DNA from: JANPJV01 sp031425695
GTDB lineage: Bacteria > Pseudomonadota > Gammaproteobacteria > Xanthomonadales > SZUA-5
DNA length: 26,489 nucleotides
Assembly (NCBI GenBank): GCA_031425695.1
Contig: JANPJV010000146.1
Coordinates: forward strand, 1 to 26,489
Reading direction: 5' to 3'
Of the stretch, positions 1 through 7,340 are shown in pieces (position 1 is the stretch's first letter; each line of letters starts with the position of its first letter). The notes beneath the pieces are model-generated. The model ran no database searches. It saw only the letters and a list, made by a program, of their open reading frames with translations, and was not told where the DNA came from. A program made the translations under genes and the position numbers.

Positions 1-450
1 GTTGGCTTGAAGCCGACCATCAAGACGATCGTCACCGGCGTCGAGATGTTCCGCAAGCTGCTGGACCAGGGCCAGGCGGGCGACAACGTGGGCCTGCTGC
101 TGCGCGGCACCAAGCGCGACGACGTCGAGCGCGGCCAGGTGATCTGCAAGCCGGGCTCGATCAATCCGCACACGACCTTTGAAGCGGAAGTGTACGTGCT
201 GAGCAAGGACGAGGGCGGCCGTCACACGCCGTTCTTCAAGGGGTACCGCCCGCAGTTCTACTTCCGCACGACCGACGTGACTGGCAACTGTGAGCTGCCG
301 GAAGGCGTCGACATGGTGATGCCGGGCGACAACGTGAAGATGGTGGTCACGCTGATCGTGCCGATCGCGATGGAAGACGGCCTGCGCTTCGCGATCCGCG
401 AAGGCGGCCGCACCGTCGGCGCCGGCGTGGTGGCGAAGATCATCAAGTAA
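1..450 (+). CDS. tuf: Elongation factor Tu, 3' part (start outside window)
   Basis: EF-Tu carries aminoacyl-tRNA to the ribosome as a GTP complex in the cytoplasm. The 149 visible residues are the last part of domain 2 and all of domain 3. Recognisable blocks are GVEMFRKLLD, LLRGTKRDDVERGQV, GGRHTPFFKGYRPQFYFRTTDVTG, PEGVDMVMPGDN and the C-terminus AIREGGRTVGAGVVAKI. The frame is open from base 1, so the GTPase domain lies upstream of the window. Its place directly before rpsJ is the usual end of a str operon (rpsL-rpsG-fusA-tuf). Many bacteria carry a second tuf copy, which cannot be judged here. Confidence 0.98.
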   Translation, partial: VGLKPTIKTIVTGVEMFRKLLDQGQAGDNVGLLLRGTKRDDVERGQVICKPGSINPHTTFEAEVYVLSKDEGGRHTPFFKGYRPQFYFRTTDVTGNCELPEGVDMVMPGDNVKMVVTLIVPIAMEDGLRFAIREGGRTVGAGVVAKIIK

Positions 451-469
451 GTGGCAAGGGCGCATGTCG

Positions 470-488
470 GCCAGCCACTCTGGCTGGC
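470..488 (+). terminator. Possible stem-loop after tuf (weak terminator)
   Basis: Seven perfect base pairs, GCCAGCC (470-476) with GGCTGGC (482-488), around the loop ACTCT, start 19 bases after the tuf stop codon. No T-run follows, so this is not a textbook intrinsic terminator. It may protect the 3' end or assist Rho-dependent ending. Confidence 0.35.
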
Positions 489-627
489 TGGCGTGCGCGA
501 CGATGGCGAAGCGGGATGTCGGCGACCATCGCCTGCGCATGCCGCTTGACCGAGCGCTTGATGCCAGCCAGAATGGCCGGCTTCACGCGGCGAGTCTAAA
601 CCTCGCCTAAACGAAGTGAAAAAACCA

Positions 628-656
628 TTGGCAAGCCTGGAGCCGTCGAGTATAGT
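628..656 (+). promoter_or_regulatory. Sigma-70 promoter of the S10 operon
   Basis: TTGGCA (628-633) and TATAGT (651-656) are separated by exactly 17 bases. Each differs from its consensus hexamer at one position. An A-rich stretch (620-624) lies just upstream. Transcription would start near 663, leaving an untranslated leader of about 110 bases before rpsJ. This is the best promoter in the ribosomal block and is placed where the S10 operon promoter is expected. Confidence 0.75.
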
Positions 657-699
657 CCGCGGCCCTCCAGGCGACTTTGGTTGCCCGGAATAAACATCG

Positions 700-759
700 G
701 CGGTGGGGCGTTAGCTCACGGATGTGGCGATCGCGCGAAATGCGCGGCGTGAACACCGC
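700..759 (+). promoter_or_regulatory. Folded leader upstream of rpsJ
   Basis: An outer stem pairs GCGGTG (700-705) with CACCGC (754-759), ending just before the rpsJ ribosome-binding site. Inside it CGCGC (732-736) pairs with GCGCG (742-746) around GAAAT. In enterobacteria the S10 leader mediates control by ribosomal protein L4. Whether this shorter leader does so is inference; no match to the E. coli structure was tested. Confidence 0.4.
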
Positions 760-772
760 TACGGAGAGAAAC

Positions 773-1087
773 ATGGCTCAACAACAGCGAATTCGTATTC
801 GGCTGAAGGCGTTCGATCATCGTTTGATCGACCGGTCCGCCAGCGAGATCGTCGAAACTGCAAAGCGCACCGGCGCGCAGGTTCGCGGTCCTATTCCTCT
901 GCCCACCAAGATCGAGCGTTACACGATCCTGACCTCCCCGCACGTCGATAAAGACGCGCGTGATCAGTACGAGACGCGCACGCACAAGCGCGTCATGGAT
1001 ATCGTCGACCCGAATGACAAGACCGTAGACGCGCTGATGAAGCTCGATCTCGCGGCGGGCGTCGACGTTCAGATCAAGCTCTACTGA
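773..1087 (+). CDS. rpsJ: 30S ribosomal protein S10 (NusE)
   Basis: S10 is part of the 30S head and also, as NusE, binds NusB and NusG in transcription antitermination and transcription-translation coupling. The 104-residue product matches the family length (E. coli 103). It contains RIRLKAFDHRLID near the N-terminus and the conserved GPIPLPTKIERYTIL and DQYETRTHKR blocks. The ATG at 773 is preceded by GGAGAG at a suitable distance; an in-frame extension to 677 has no such site. It is the first gene after the promoter, 17 bases before rplC. Confidence 0.98.
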   Translation: MAQQQRIRIRLKAFDHRLIDRSASEIVETAKRTGAQVRGPIPLPTKIERYTILTSPHVDKDARDQYETRTHKRVMDIVDPNDKTVDALMKLDLAAGVDVQIKLY

Positions 1088-1104
1088 GCGGGCGAGGCCA
1101 AGTC

Positions 1105-1746
1105 ATGACTATCGGATTAGTAGGTCGCAAATGCGGGATGTCGCGCGTTTTCACTGAAAACGGCGAATCTGTCCCGGTGTCGGTCATCGAGGTTGAAGCC
1201 AACCGAGTGACCCAGGTCAAGTCGAAAGACACTGACGGCTACGATGCCGTGCAGGTGACCACTGGCACCAAGCGCGCAGCGCTCGTCAGCAAACCCAAAG
1301 CGGGCATCTTCGCCAAGGCGAAGACCGGCCCCGGTCGTGGTCTCTGGGAATTCCGCTTGAACGAAGCCGAAGTCGGCAAGTTCGAAGTCGGTGCCGAGAT
1401 CAAGGCGGACATCTTTACGGTCGGCCAGATCGTGGATGTGTGCGGCGTGACCCGCGGCAAGGGTTTCCAAGGCACGATCAAGCGCTGGAATTTCAAGATG
1501 GGTGATGCCACCCACGGTAACTCGCTCAGTCATCGCTCCCCGGGCTCGATCGGTCAACGGCAGACGCCGGGCCGCGTGTTCAAGGGCAAGAAGATGGCGG
1601 GTCATATGGGCAACGTCAACGAAACGACGCAGAACCTTCGGGTGATTCGCGTCGATGCGGAACGGAACCTGATTCTGGTGCGCGGCGCGATCCCCGGTGC
1701 TCCCGGCGGTGATGTCGTCGTGCGGCCGGCTGCGAAGTCGCGCTGA
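1105..1746 (+). CDS. rplC: 50S ribosomal protein L3
   Basis: L3 is an early 23S rRNA-binding assembly protein whose long loop reaches toward the peptidyl transferase centre. The 213-residue product begins MTIGLVGRKCGMSRVF and carries the signature GKGFQGTIKRWNF. The loop GSIGQRQTPGRVFKGKKMAGHMG includes the Gln that PrmB methylates in E. coli; modification here is inference. The ribosome-binding site is weak. The gene sits between rpsJ and rplD in the standard S10 order. Confidence 0.98.
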   Translation: MTIGLVGRKCGMSRVFTENGESVPVSVIEVEANRVTQVKSKDTDGYDAVQVTTGTKRAALVSKPKAGIFAKAKTGPGRGLWEFRLNEAEVGKFEVGAEIKADIFTVGQIVDVCGVTRGKGFQGTIKRWNFKMGDATHGNSLSHRSPGSIGQRQTPGRVFKGKKMAGHMGNVNETTQNLRVIRVDAERNLILVRGAIPGAPGGDVVVRPAAKSR

Positions 1747-1758
1747 GGCGGATAAATC

Positions 1759-2358
1759 ATGGAAATCCAAGTCCAGGGCGGAAGCCCAATCGAGCTCAAC
1801 GAAACGGTGTTCAATCGCCCGTATTCAGAAGCTCTGGTCCACCAGGTCGTGACCGCCTACCGCAACGCGGGACGCGCCGGCACCAAGGCGCAAAAGACGC
1901 GCTCGGAAGTGACCGGAACGACCAAGAAGTTCAAGAAGCAGAAAGGCGGCGGTGCGCGTCACGGTGACTATCGCGCCCCCATCTTTGTCGGCGGTGGCGT
2001 CACTTTCGCTGCCAAGCCGCGTAACTTCGCGCAGAAGGTCAACCGCAAAATGTATCGCGGCGCGATGCAGGCGATCCTTTCCGAGCTGATCCGCCAGGAT
2101 CGCCTGAAGGTGGTTGCGAGCTTCGATCTCGCCGACGGCAAGACCAAGACCTTCGTCGCCAAGCTTGCCGGTCTCGGCATGACCCGCGCGACCATCGTCA
2201 GCGACGAAGTCAGCGAAAACGCGTATCTCGGCTCGCGCAACATCCCGTACGTGAACATCATCGATGTCCACGGCCTGGATCCGGCCAGCCTGCTGCGCAC
2301 CAACAACCTGGTGCTGACCGTCAATGCGGTCAAGAAAATCGAGGAGTGGCTGGCATGA
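1759..2358 (+). CDS. rplD: 50S ribosomal protein L4
   Basis: L4 binds 23S rRNA domain I and lines the nascent-chain exit tunnel. The product has 199 residues (E. coli 201). The tunnel loop is marked by GGGARHGDYRAPIFVGGG, followed by VTFAAKPRNF and NRKMYRGAM, then the C-terminal globular part with RNIPYVNIIDVHGLDP. In E. coli L4 also represses its own operon through the S10 leader; here that is only a possibility. The stop overlaps the rplW start by four bases (ATGA), which suggests translational coupling. Confidence 0.98.
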   Translation: MEIQVQGGSPIELNETVFNRPYSEALVHQVVTAYRNAGRAGTKAQKTRSEVTGTTKKFKKQKGGGARHGDYRAPIFVGGGVTFAAKPRNFAQKVNRKMYRGAMQAILSELIRQDRLKVVASFDLADGKTKTFVAKLAGLGMTRATIVSDEVSENAYLGSRNIPYVNIIDVHGLDPASLLRTNNLVLTVNAVKKIEEWLA

Positions 2359-2651
2359 GCACCGAGCGTTTGTTGTCGGTGTTGATCGCACCGCGCATCT
2401 CAGAGAAAACCGCACGAATCCAGGCTGATCACAATCAGTATGTATTCCAGGTTGCCACCGACGCGACCAAGCCGGAAATCAAGGCTGCCGTCGAGCAGCT
2501 GTTCAAGGTCAAAGTTGATGGCGTGCAGGTTTTGAACGTCAAGGGCAAGACCAAAGGTTTTCGCGGTCGTTCCGGCAAGCGCAGTGACTGGCGTAAAGCC
2601 TATGTCACGCTGGCCGACGGCCAGTCCATCGAATTTGGTCAGCAGCCCTGA
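2355..2651 (+). CDS. rplW: 50S ribosomal protein L23
   Basis: L23 sits at the tunnel exit and docks trigger factor and SRP. The chosen start (2355) gives 98 residues beginning MSTERLLSVLIAPRISEKT, close to the E. coli length of 100. An upstream in-frame start at 2346 would add three residues but loses the typical ATGA overlap with rplD. The conserved SEKTARIQADHNQYVFQV and the basic KGKTKGFRGRSGKRSDWRK loop support the call. Confidence 0.97.
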   Translation: MSTERLLSVLIAPRISEKTARIQADHNQYVFQVATDATKPEIKAAVEQLFKVKVDGVQVLNVKGKTKGFRGRSGKRSDWRKAYVTLADGQSIEFGQQP

Positions 2652-2664
2652 GGAATAGCGACTC

Positions 2665-3492
2665 ATGCCACTGCTCAAAGTAAAACCCACGTCTCCTGGC
2701 CGCCGCGGTGTAGTCCGCGTGGTCACCCCCGAGTTGCACAAGGGTGGCCCCTACAAGCCGCTGGTGGAGCCGCAGGACAAGACGGGTGGTCGTAACCACC
2801 ACGGCCGCATCACCACGCGTCATCGCGGTGGTGGCTCGCGCCAGCATTACCGTCTGATCGATTTCAAGCGCGACAAGGACGGCATCGCCTCCACGGTCGA
2901 GCGCGTCGAATACGATCCGAACCGCACTGCGCACATCGCGCTGCTGCTGTACATCGACGGCGAGCGCCGCTACATCATCGCGCCGAAGGGTGTGAAGGTC
3001 GGCGACGAGCTGCTCTCCGGCCGCGACGCTCCGATCAAGAACGGCAACTGCCTGCCGCTGCGCAATATGCCGATCGGCAGCACCGTGCATTGCATCGAGA
3101 TGAAGCCGGGCAAGGGTGCGCAGATTGCACGCTCCGCCGGCGCCTCGGCGCAGCTGGTGGCGCGCGAACAAGGCTATGCAACCCTGCGTCTGCGCTCCGG
3201 CGAGATGCGCAAGGTTCCGGCGGATTGCCGCGGCTGTGTCGGTGAGGTTTCCAACTCCGAGCACAACCTCGAGTCGCTGGGCAAGGCTGGCGCCAAGCGC
3301 TGGCGCGGTATTCGCCCGACCGTCCGCGGTGTGGCGATGAACCCGGTCGATCATCCGCACGGTGGTGGTGAGGGTCGCTCTGGACAGGGCAATCCGCATC
3401 CGGTGTCCCCGTGGGGCACGCCGGCCAAGGGTTACAAGACGCGCAAGAACAAGCGCACCAGTGTCTTCATCGTGCGTCGTCGCAACGGCTGA
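2665..3492 (+). CDS. rplB: 50S ribosomal protein L2
   Basis: L2 is a primary 23S rRNA-binding protein needed for subunit joining and peptidyl transfer. It has 275 residues (E. coli 273). The N-terminal LKVKPTSPGRRGVVRVV, the mid-protein GVKVGDELLSG and the C-terminal MNPVDHPHGGGEG are visible; the last holds the conserved His important for activity. The gene starts 13 bases after rplW and ends 12 before rpsS. Confidence 0.99.
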   Translation: MPLLKVKPTSPGRRGVVRVVTPELHKGGPYKPLVEPQDKTGGRNHHGRITTRHRGGGSRQHYRLIDFKRDKDGIASTVERVEYDPNRTAHIALLLYIDGERRYIIAPKGVKVGDELLSGRDAPIKNGNCLPLRNMPIGSTVHCIEMKPGKGAQIARSAGASAQLVAREQGYATLRLRSGEMRKVPADCRGCVGEVSNSEHNLESLGKAGAKRWRGIRPTVRGVAMNPVDHPHGGGEGRSGQGNPHPVSPWGTPAKGYKTRKNKRTSVFIVRRRNG

Positions 3493-3504
3493 GGTTAAGA
3501 GATC

Positions 3505-3780
3505 ATGTCGCGTTCATTGAAGAAGGGCCCGTTCGCCGATCTGCACCTCCTCAAAAAGGTCGAGATCGCGTCCGCCGGCAACAGCAAGAAGCCGATCAAG
3601 ACCTGGTCGCGTCGTTCGATGATCCTGCCGGAAATGGTCGGATTGACGATCGCCGTCCACAACGGCCGCCTCCATGTGCCAGTCATGGTCAACGAGAACA
3701 TGGTCGGCCACAAACTGGGCGAGTTCGCGCCCACCCGGACCTTCAAGGGTCACTCGGGTGACAAAAAGGCAGGAAGGTAA
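3505..3780 (+). CDS. rpsS: 30S ribosomal protein S19
   Basis: S19 is a 30S head protein that contacts S13 and the A/P-site tRNAs. The 91-residue product (E. coli 92) starts MSRSLKKGPFADLHLLKK and contains KTWSRRSMILPEMVGLTIAVHNG and the C-terminal LGEFAPTRTFKGHSGDKK, all family hallmarks. Only two bases separate its stop from the rplV start, so the two are probably translated together. Confidence 0.98.
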   Translation: MSRSLKKGPFADLHLLKKVEIASAGNSKKPIKTWSRRSMILPEMVGLTIAVHNGRLHVPVMVNENMVGHKLGEFAPTRTFKGHSGDKKAGR

Positions 3781-3782
3781 TC

Positions 3783-4124
3783 ATGGAAGCGCGCGCAATT
3801 TTACGCACGGTCCGCATTTCGCCGCAGAAGGCCCGCCTGGTTGCTGACCAGGTGCGTGGCCTCAAGGTCAACAAGGCGGATCAGGTGCTGACTTTCAGCC
3901 CGAAGAAGGCAGCCGGTCTCATTCGCAAGGTGCTGATCTCGGCCGTGTCGAATGCCGAGAACAATCTCGGCGCCGACATCGACGAGCTCAAGGTCACCAA
4001 GATCCATGTCGACGAGGGTCCGACGCTCAAGCGTCTGCACGCCCGAGCCAAGGGTCGCGCGAACCGGATCGTCAAGCGCACCAGCCACATCACTGTCGTC
4101 GTTGGCGACGGCCGAGCGGATTGA
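3783..4124 (+). CDS. rplV: 50S ribosomal protein L22
   Basis: L22 binds 23S rRNA; its beta-hairpin forms part of the exit-tunnel constriction with L4, the region where macrolide-resistance changes arise. The 113-residue product (E. coli 110) shows ARAILRTVRISPQKARLVAD at the N-terminus, and the hairpin region DEGPTLKRLHARAKGRANRI followed by KRTSHITVVVGD at the end. Loop length looks normal, with no obvious insertion or deletion. Confidence 0.98.
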   Translation: MEARAILRTVRISPQKARLVADQVRGLKVNKADQVLTFSPKKAAGLIRKVLISAVSNAENNLGADIDELKVTKIHVDEGPTLKRLHARAKGRANRIVKRTSHITVVVGDGRAD

Positions 4125-4134
4125 GGAATAAGCA

Positions 4135-4815
4135 ATGGGTCATAAAGTCAATCCAATCGGTATCCGTCTCGGCATTTCCCGAGACTGGAATTCGAAGTGG
4201 TACGCCGGCAAGAAGGAATTCGCCGACTACCTGCAGGCTGATCTGAAAGCTCGCATTTTCCTGCGCGAGCGTCTGAGCCAGGCCGGGATCAGCAAGATCC
4301 TGATCGAGCGCCCGGCCAAGACCGCCCGCATCACCATCTTCACGGCGCGTCCGGGTGTGGTGATCGGCAAGAAGGGCGAGGACATCGAGAAGCTGCGCAA
4401 GGAGCTGTCCGACCTCATGGGCGTGCCGACGCACGTCAATGTGGCCGAGATCAGGAAGCCAGAGCTCGATGCGCAGCTGGTGGCCGAATCGATCACCCAG
4501 CAGCTCGAGCGCCGCATCATGTTCCGTCGTGCCATGAAGCGCGCGGTCCAGAATGCGCTGCGCCTCGGCGCCCTCGGCGTCAAGGTACATGTTTCGGGTC
4601 GTCTGAATGGTGCGGAAATCGCGCGTTCGGAGTGGTACCGCGAAGGTCGCGTGCCGCTGCATACGTTGCGCGCCGACATCGACTACGGATTCGCAGAGGC
4701 AAAAACCACCTACGGCATCATCGGTGTCAAGGTCTGGATCTATCGCGGCGATGTTTTCGATCTGCATGCGATCCCGGCGCCTGACGTCAAAAACGATCGC
4801 CCGCAGGCGAAGTAA
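4135..4815 (+). CDS. rpsC: 30S ribosomal protein S3
   Basis: S3 forms the mRNA entry site with S4 and S5 and contributes to helicase activity. The 226 residues (E. coli 233) begin MGHKVNPIGIRLGISRDWNS. A KH type II domain follows, with the loop GVVIGKKGEDIEKLRKEL. The C-terminal domain has GALGVKVHVSGRLNGAEIARSE and GIIGVKVWIYRGD. The shorter basic tail compared with E. coli is common outside enterobacteria. Confidence 0.98.
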   Translation: MGHKVNPIGIRLGISRDWNSKWYAGKKEFADYLQADLKARIFLRERLSQAGISKILIERPAKTARITIFTARPGVVIGKKGEDIEKLRKELSDLMGVPTHVNVAEIRKPELDAQLVAESITQQLERRIMFRRAMKRAVQNALRLGALGVKVHVSGRLNGAEIARSEWYREGRVPLHTLRADIDYGFAEAKTTYGIIGVKVWIYRGDVFDLHAIPAPDVKNDRPQAK

Positions 4816-4830
4816 GGAGCGAAAGCAATC

Positions 4831-5244
4831 ATGCTGCAACCTGCACGTACCAAATATCGAAAGCTCCACAAGGGTCGGAACCGCGGTCTCGCGTTCGTGG
4901 CCAATGAAGTGAGCTTCGGCGAATACGGCTTGAAGTCGATCGAGCACGGTCAGCTGACCGCACGCCAGATCGAATCCGCGCGCCGCACCATTTCCCGCTA
5001 CGTCAAGCGTGGTGGAAAGTTGTGGATCCGCGTGTTCCCGGACAAGCCGATCACCAAGAAGCCGATCGAAGTCCGCATGGGTAACGGCAAGGGCAGCGTC
5101 GAGTATTACGTCGCCCAAATCCAGCCCGGTCGGATGATCTACGAGATGGAAGGCGTGACCGAAGTGCAGGCTCGTGAAGCCTTCCAGCTCGCAGCCGCCA
5201 AGCTCTCCGTCAAAACCATTTTTGTAACGCGCTCGGTGCTGTGA
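4831..5244 (+). CDS. rplP: 50S ribosomal protein L16
   Basis: L16 helps position aminoacyl-tRNA near the A site and is assembled late. It has 137 residues (E. coli 136), starting MLQPARTKYRKLHKGRNRGL, with LTARQIESARRTISR and WIRVFPDKPITKKPIEVRMG. Arg82, in VRMGNGKG, corresponds to the Arg81 that the oxygenase RoxA hydroxylates in E. coli; modification here is inference. The stop codon shares one base with the rpmC start (TGATG). Confidence 0.98.
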   Translation: MLQPARTKYRKLHKGRNRGLAFVANEVSFGEYGLKSIEHGQLTARQIESARRTISRYVKRGGKLWIRVFPDKPITKKPIEVRMGNGKGSVEYYVAQIQPGRMIYEMEGVTEVQAREAFQLAAAKLSVKTIFVTRSVL

Positions 5245-5438
5245 TGAATGCCAGTGACCTTCGAAGCAAGTCCGTCGCCGAGCTCACCACTCAGCTGCTG
5301 GAGCTCCGCCAGGAGCAATTCAACCTGCGCATGCAGCGCGCCCAGGGCCAGCAGGCCCAGATGCACCAGATCAAGCGTGTTCGCCGCGATGTTGCGCGCG
5401 TCAAGACCGTGATCGCCGAGATGGAACGCAAGTCATGA
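5244..5438 (+). CDS. rpmC: 50S ribosomal protein L29
   Basis: L29 lies beside L23 at the tunnel exit. The chosen ATG (5244), overlapping the rplP stop by one base, gives 64 residues (E. coli 63): MNASDLRSKSVAELTTQL, then LRQEQFNLRMQRAQGQ and the helical end IKRVRRDVARVKTVIAE. A GTG one codon earlier is possible but would add only one residue. It overlaps rpsQ by ATGA. Confidence 0.97.
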   Translation: MNASDLRSKSVAELTTQLLELRQEQFNLRMQRAQGQQAQMHQIKRVRRDVARVKTVIAEMERKS

Positions 5439-5707
5439 GCGAGCAGCAGATCGAAAACAGCAAGAAAGCGCGTCCTCTCGTCGGCGTTGTCGTCAGCGAC
5501 AAGATGCTGAAGACGGTGACGGTGATGATCGAGCGCCAGGTGCGTCACGGCGTCTATGGCAAGTACATCCGTCGCTCGACCAAGTTCCATGCGCACGACG
5601 AACTCGGCGCGAAGCAGGGTGATACGGTTTCCATCACTTCTTGCCGCCCGGTTTCGAAGACCAAGAGCTACACGGTCATCGCGATCGTCCGCCGTGCCGG
5701 CGAATAA
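5435..5707 (+). CDS. rpsQ: 30S ribosomal protein S17
   Basis: S17 is a primary 16S rRNA-binding protein with an OB fold. Its 90 residues (E. coli 84) include GVVVSDKMLKTVTVMIERQVRHGVYGKY and the family motif STKFHAHDE, then GDTVSITSCRPVSKTKSY. A short extra N-terminus (MSEQQIENSKKARP) accounts for the length. The ATG overlaps the rpmC stop by four bases. It ends the S10 operon set; rplN follows after 18 bases with no evident terminator. Confidence 0.98.
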   Translation: MSEQQIENSKKARPLVGVVVSDKMLKTVTVMIERQVRHGVYGKYIRRSTKFHAHDELGAKQGDTVSITSCRPVSKTKSYTVIAIVRRAGE

Positions 5708-5725
5708 GTTCACTAGGAGCGCGTC

Positions 5726-6094
5726 ATGATTCAGATGCAGAGCACGCTATCCGCGGCGGACAACAGCGGTGCGAAAGAACTGATGTGCATCAAGGTGCTG
5801 GGCGGTTCCAAACGCCGCTACGCGCACATTGGTGACGTCATCAAGGTTACTGTGAAAGACGCGATTCCGCGTGGCAAGGTCAAGAAGGGTGAGGTTTACG
5901 ATGCCGTCGTCGTACGGACCCGCAAGGGTGTGCGTCGCTCGGATGGCTCGCTGATCCGCTTCGATACCAATGCCGCGGTGCTGCTGAACAACAAACTCGA
6001 GCCGATTGGCACGCGCATCTTCGGGCCGGTAACGCGTGAACTGCGTTCCGAGCGCTTCATGAAGATCGTGTCGCTGGCTCCCGAAGTGCTTTAA
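5726..6094 (+). CDS. rplN: 50S ribosomal protein L14
   Basis: L14 sits at the subunit interface and is the docking site for RsfS and IF6-like factors in other systems. The 122-residue product (E. coli 123) starts MIQMQSTLSAADNSGAKELM and contains CIKVLGGSKRRYAHIGDVIKVTVKDAIPRGKVKKG, the family signature region. GGAG precedes the start. It is the first gene of the spc group; I see no dedicated promoter in the 18-base gap, so readthrough from S10 is likely. Confidence 0.98.
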   Translation: MIQMQSTLSAADNSGAKELMCIKVLGGSKRRYAHIGDVIKVTVKDAIPRGKVKKGEVYDAVVVRTRKGVRRSDGSLIRFDTNAAVLLNNKLEPIGTRIFGPVTRELRSERFMKIVSLAPEVL

Positions 6095-6105
6095 AGGATC
6101 TAGGT

Positions 6106-6435
6106 ATGAACCGTATCCGCAAGGGCGATCAGGTGATCGTCATCGCCGGCAAGGACAAGGGTCGCACTGGCGCGGTGACGCGCGTGACCGAAGGTCGCGT
6201 GTTCGTCGACAACGTCAATGTGGTCAAGCGCCACACCAAGGCGAACCCGCAGGCCAACCAGGCTGGCGGCATCGTCGAGCGCGAGGCTTCCATCGACAAG
6301 TCGAACGTGATGCTGGTGAATCCGGCGACAAAGAAGGGCGAACGGGTCAGTTTCAAGACCATCAAGAACGACGCTGGCGTGGAGCACAAGGTACGCGTGT
6401 ACCGCTCTACGGGCGAAGTCATCGATACCGTGTGA
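6106..6435 (+). CDS. rplX: 50S ribosomal protein L24
   Basis: L24 initiates 50S assembly by binding the 5' end of 23S rRNA. The 109 residues (E. coli 104) start MNRIRKGDQVIVIAGKDKGR, a KOW motif, followed by VFVDNVNVVKRHTK and GGIVEREASIDKSNVML. The gene is 11 bases after rplN and 10 before rplE. Confidence 0.98.
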   Translation: MNRIRKGDQVIVIAGKDKGRTGAVTRVTEGRVFVDNVNVVKRHTKANPQANQAGGIVEREASIDKSNVMLVNPATKKGERVSFKTIKNDAGVEHKVRVYRSTGEVIDTV

Positions 6436-6445
6436 GGGGCTGGCC

Positions 6446-6988
6446 GTGACCGCAAGACTGCATGATTTCTACCGCGACACCGTGGCGCCGGGACTGATGG
6501 AGAAGTTCGCTTATGCGAACCCCATGCAGGCGCCGCGTCTGTCCAAGATCACGCTGAACATGGGCGTGGGCGAGGCGGTGGGCAACAAGAAGATTCTCGA
6601 GAATGCGATCGAGGACATGACCAAGATATCTGGTCAGAAGCCGATTGCGACGCTCGCGCGCCGCTCCATTGCGACCTTCAAGATTCGCGATGGTTGGCCG
6701 ATTGGTTGCAAGGTGACCTTGCGCCGCGCGCACATGTTCGAGTTTCTCGATCGTCTGGTGAACGTCGCGCTGCCGCGCGTTCGCGATTTCCGCGGTCTGT
6801 CCGGTCGCGCGTTCGATGGCCGGGGCAATTACAACTTCGGTATCAAGGAACAGATTATCTTTCCGGAAATCGATTTCGACCAGGTCGACGCGATCCGCGG
6901 CATGGATATCTGCGTCACCACCACCGCGAAGACTGACCAGGAAGCGCGTGCGCTCCTCGAAGCTTTCGGTTTCCCGTTCCGTAACTGA
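6446..6988 (+). CDS. rplE: 50S ribosomal protein L5
   Basis: L5 binds 5S rRNA and contacts P-site tRNA and S13. The start is GTG (6446), preceded by a GAGGGG-type site; the resulting 180 residues (E. coli 179) begin MTARLHDFYRDTVAPGLMEK, aligning with the E. coli N-terminus. KITLNMGVGEA, GQKPIATLARRSIATFKIRDGWPIG and FGIKEQIIFPEIDFD are conserved. No internal ATG would give a full-length protein. Confidence 0.98.
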   Translation: MTARLHDFYRDTVAPGLMEKFAYANPMQAPRLSKITLNMGVGEAVGNKKILENAIEDMTKISGQKPIATLARRSIATFKIRDGWPIGCKVTLRRAHMFEFLDRLVNVALPRVRDFRGLSGRAFDGRGNYNFGIKEQIIFPEIDFDQVDAIRGMDICVTTTAKTDQEARALLEAFGFPFRN

Positions 6989-7010
6989 CCGCGCGGTCTA
7001 GGAGATTCCC

Positions 7011-7316
7011 ATGGCAAAAACGTCAATGGTCAACCGCGAGGTCAAGCGCAAAAAGCTCGCGAAGCGTCACGGCGCCAAGCGCATCGAATTGAAGAAAGTC
7101 ATCAGCAGTCCGACTGCCGGCTACGAAGAGAAAATGGAAGCGCAGGCCAAGCTGCAGAAGTTGCCGCGCGATTCCAGTCCTTCTCGCCAGCGCAATCGCT
7201 GCGCCCTGTCGGGCCGCCCGCGTGGCGTCTACAGGAAATTCGGTCTCGGCCGAAACAAGTTGCGCGAAGCCACGATGCGCGGCGACGTCCCGGGCCTGCG
7301 TAAGGCCAGCTGGTAA
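7011..7316 (+). CDS. rpsN: 30S ribosomal protein S14 (zinc-free long form)
   Basis: S14 is a 30S head protein. The product has 101 residues, the same as E. coli, and is the long C-minus form: it lacks the paired CxxC zinc motifs of the short form. MAKTSMVNREVKRKKLAKR and the C-terminal block RCALSGRPRGVYRKFGLGRNKLRE plus GDVPGLRKASW are diagnostic. The ATG is preceded by GGAG. Confidence 0.98.
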   Translation: MAKTSMVNREVKRKKLAKRHGAKRIELKKVISSPTAGYEEKMEAQAKLQKLPRDSSPSRQRNRCALSGRPRGVYRKFGLGRNKLREATMRGDVPGLRKASW

Positions 7317-7340
7317 GAATCAAAAGAATAGGTATTTGTC

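Larger units (their letters stand above)
451..772 (+). other. tuf-rpsJ intergenic region: hairpins, promoter, S10 leader
   Basis: This 322-base stretch has no convincing gene. It starts with a hairpin after tuf: a 7-bp stem pairing 470-476 with 482-488 around a 5-base loop, without a T-run. A second possible stem pairs 501-506 with 526-531. A strong promoter lies at 628-656 and a GC-rich transcribed leader of about 110 bases ends at rpsJ. An open frame into rpsJ from 677 exists but has no ribosome site and is treated as leader. Confidence 0.7.

Noticed and set aside
705..718. tRNA-like stretch GGGGCGTTAGCTCA in the rpsJ leader
   Set aside because: It resembles a tRNA acceptor/D-arm start, but no anticodon arm, T arm (GGTTCRA) or closing acceptor strand follows.
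677..772. In-frame N-terminal extension of S10
   Set aside because: It would add 32 residues not found in S10, lacks a ribosome-binding site and lies within the structured leader; the ATG at 773 has GGAGAG upstream.
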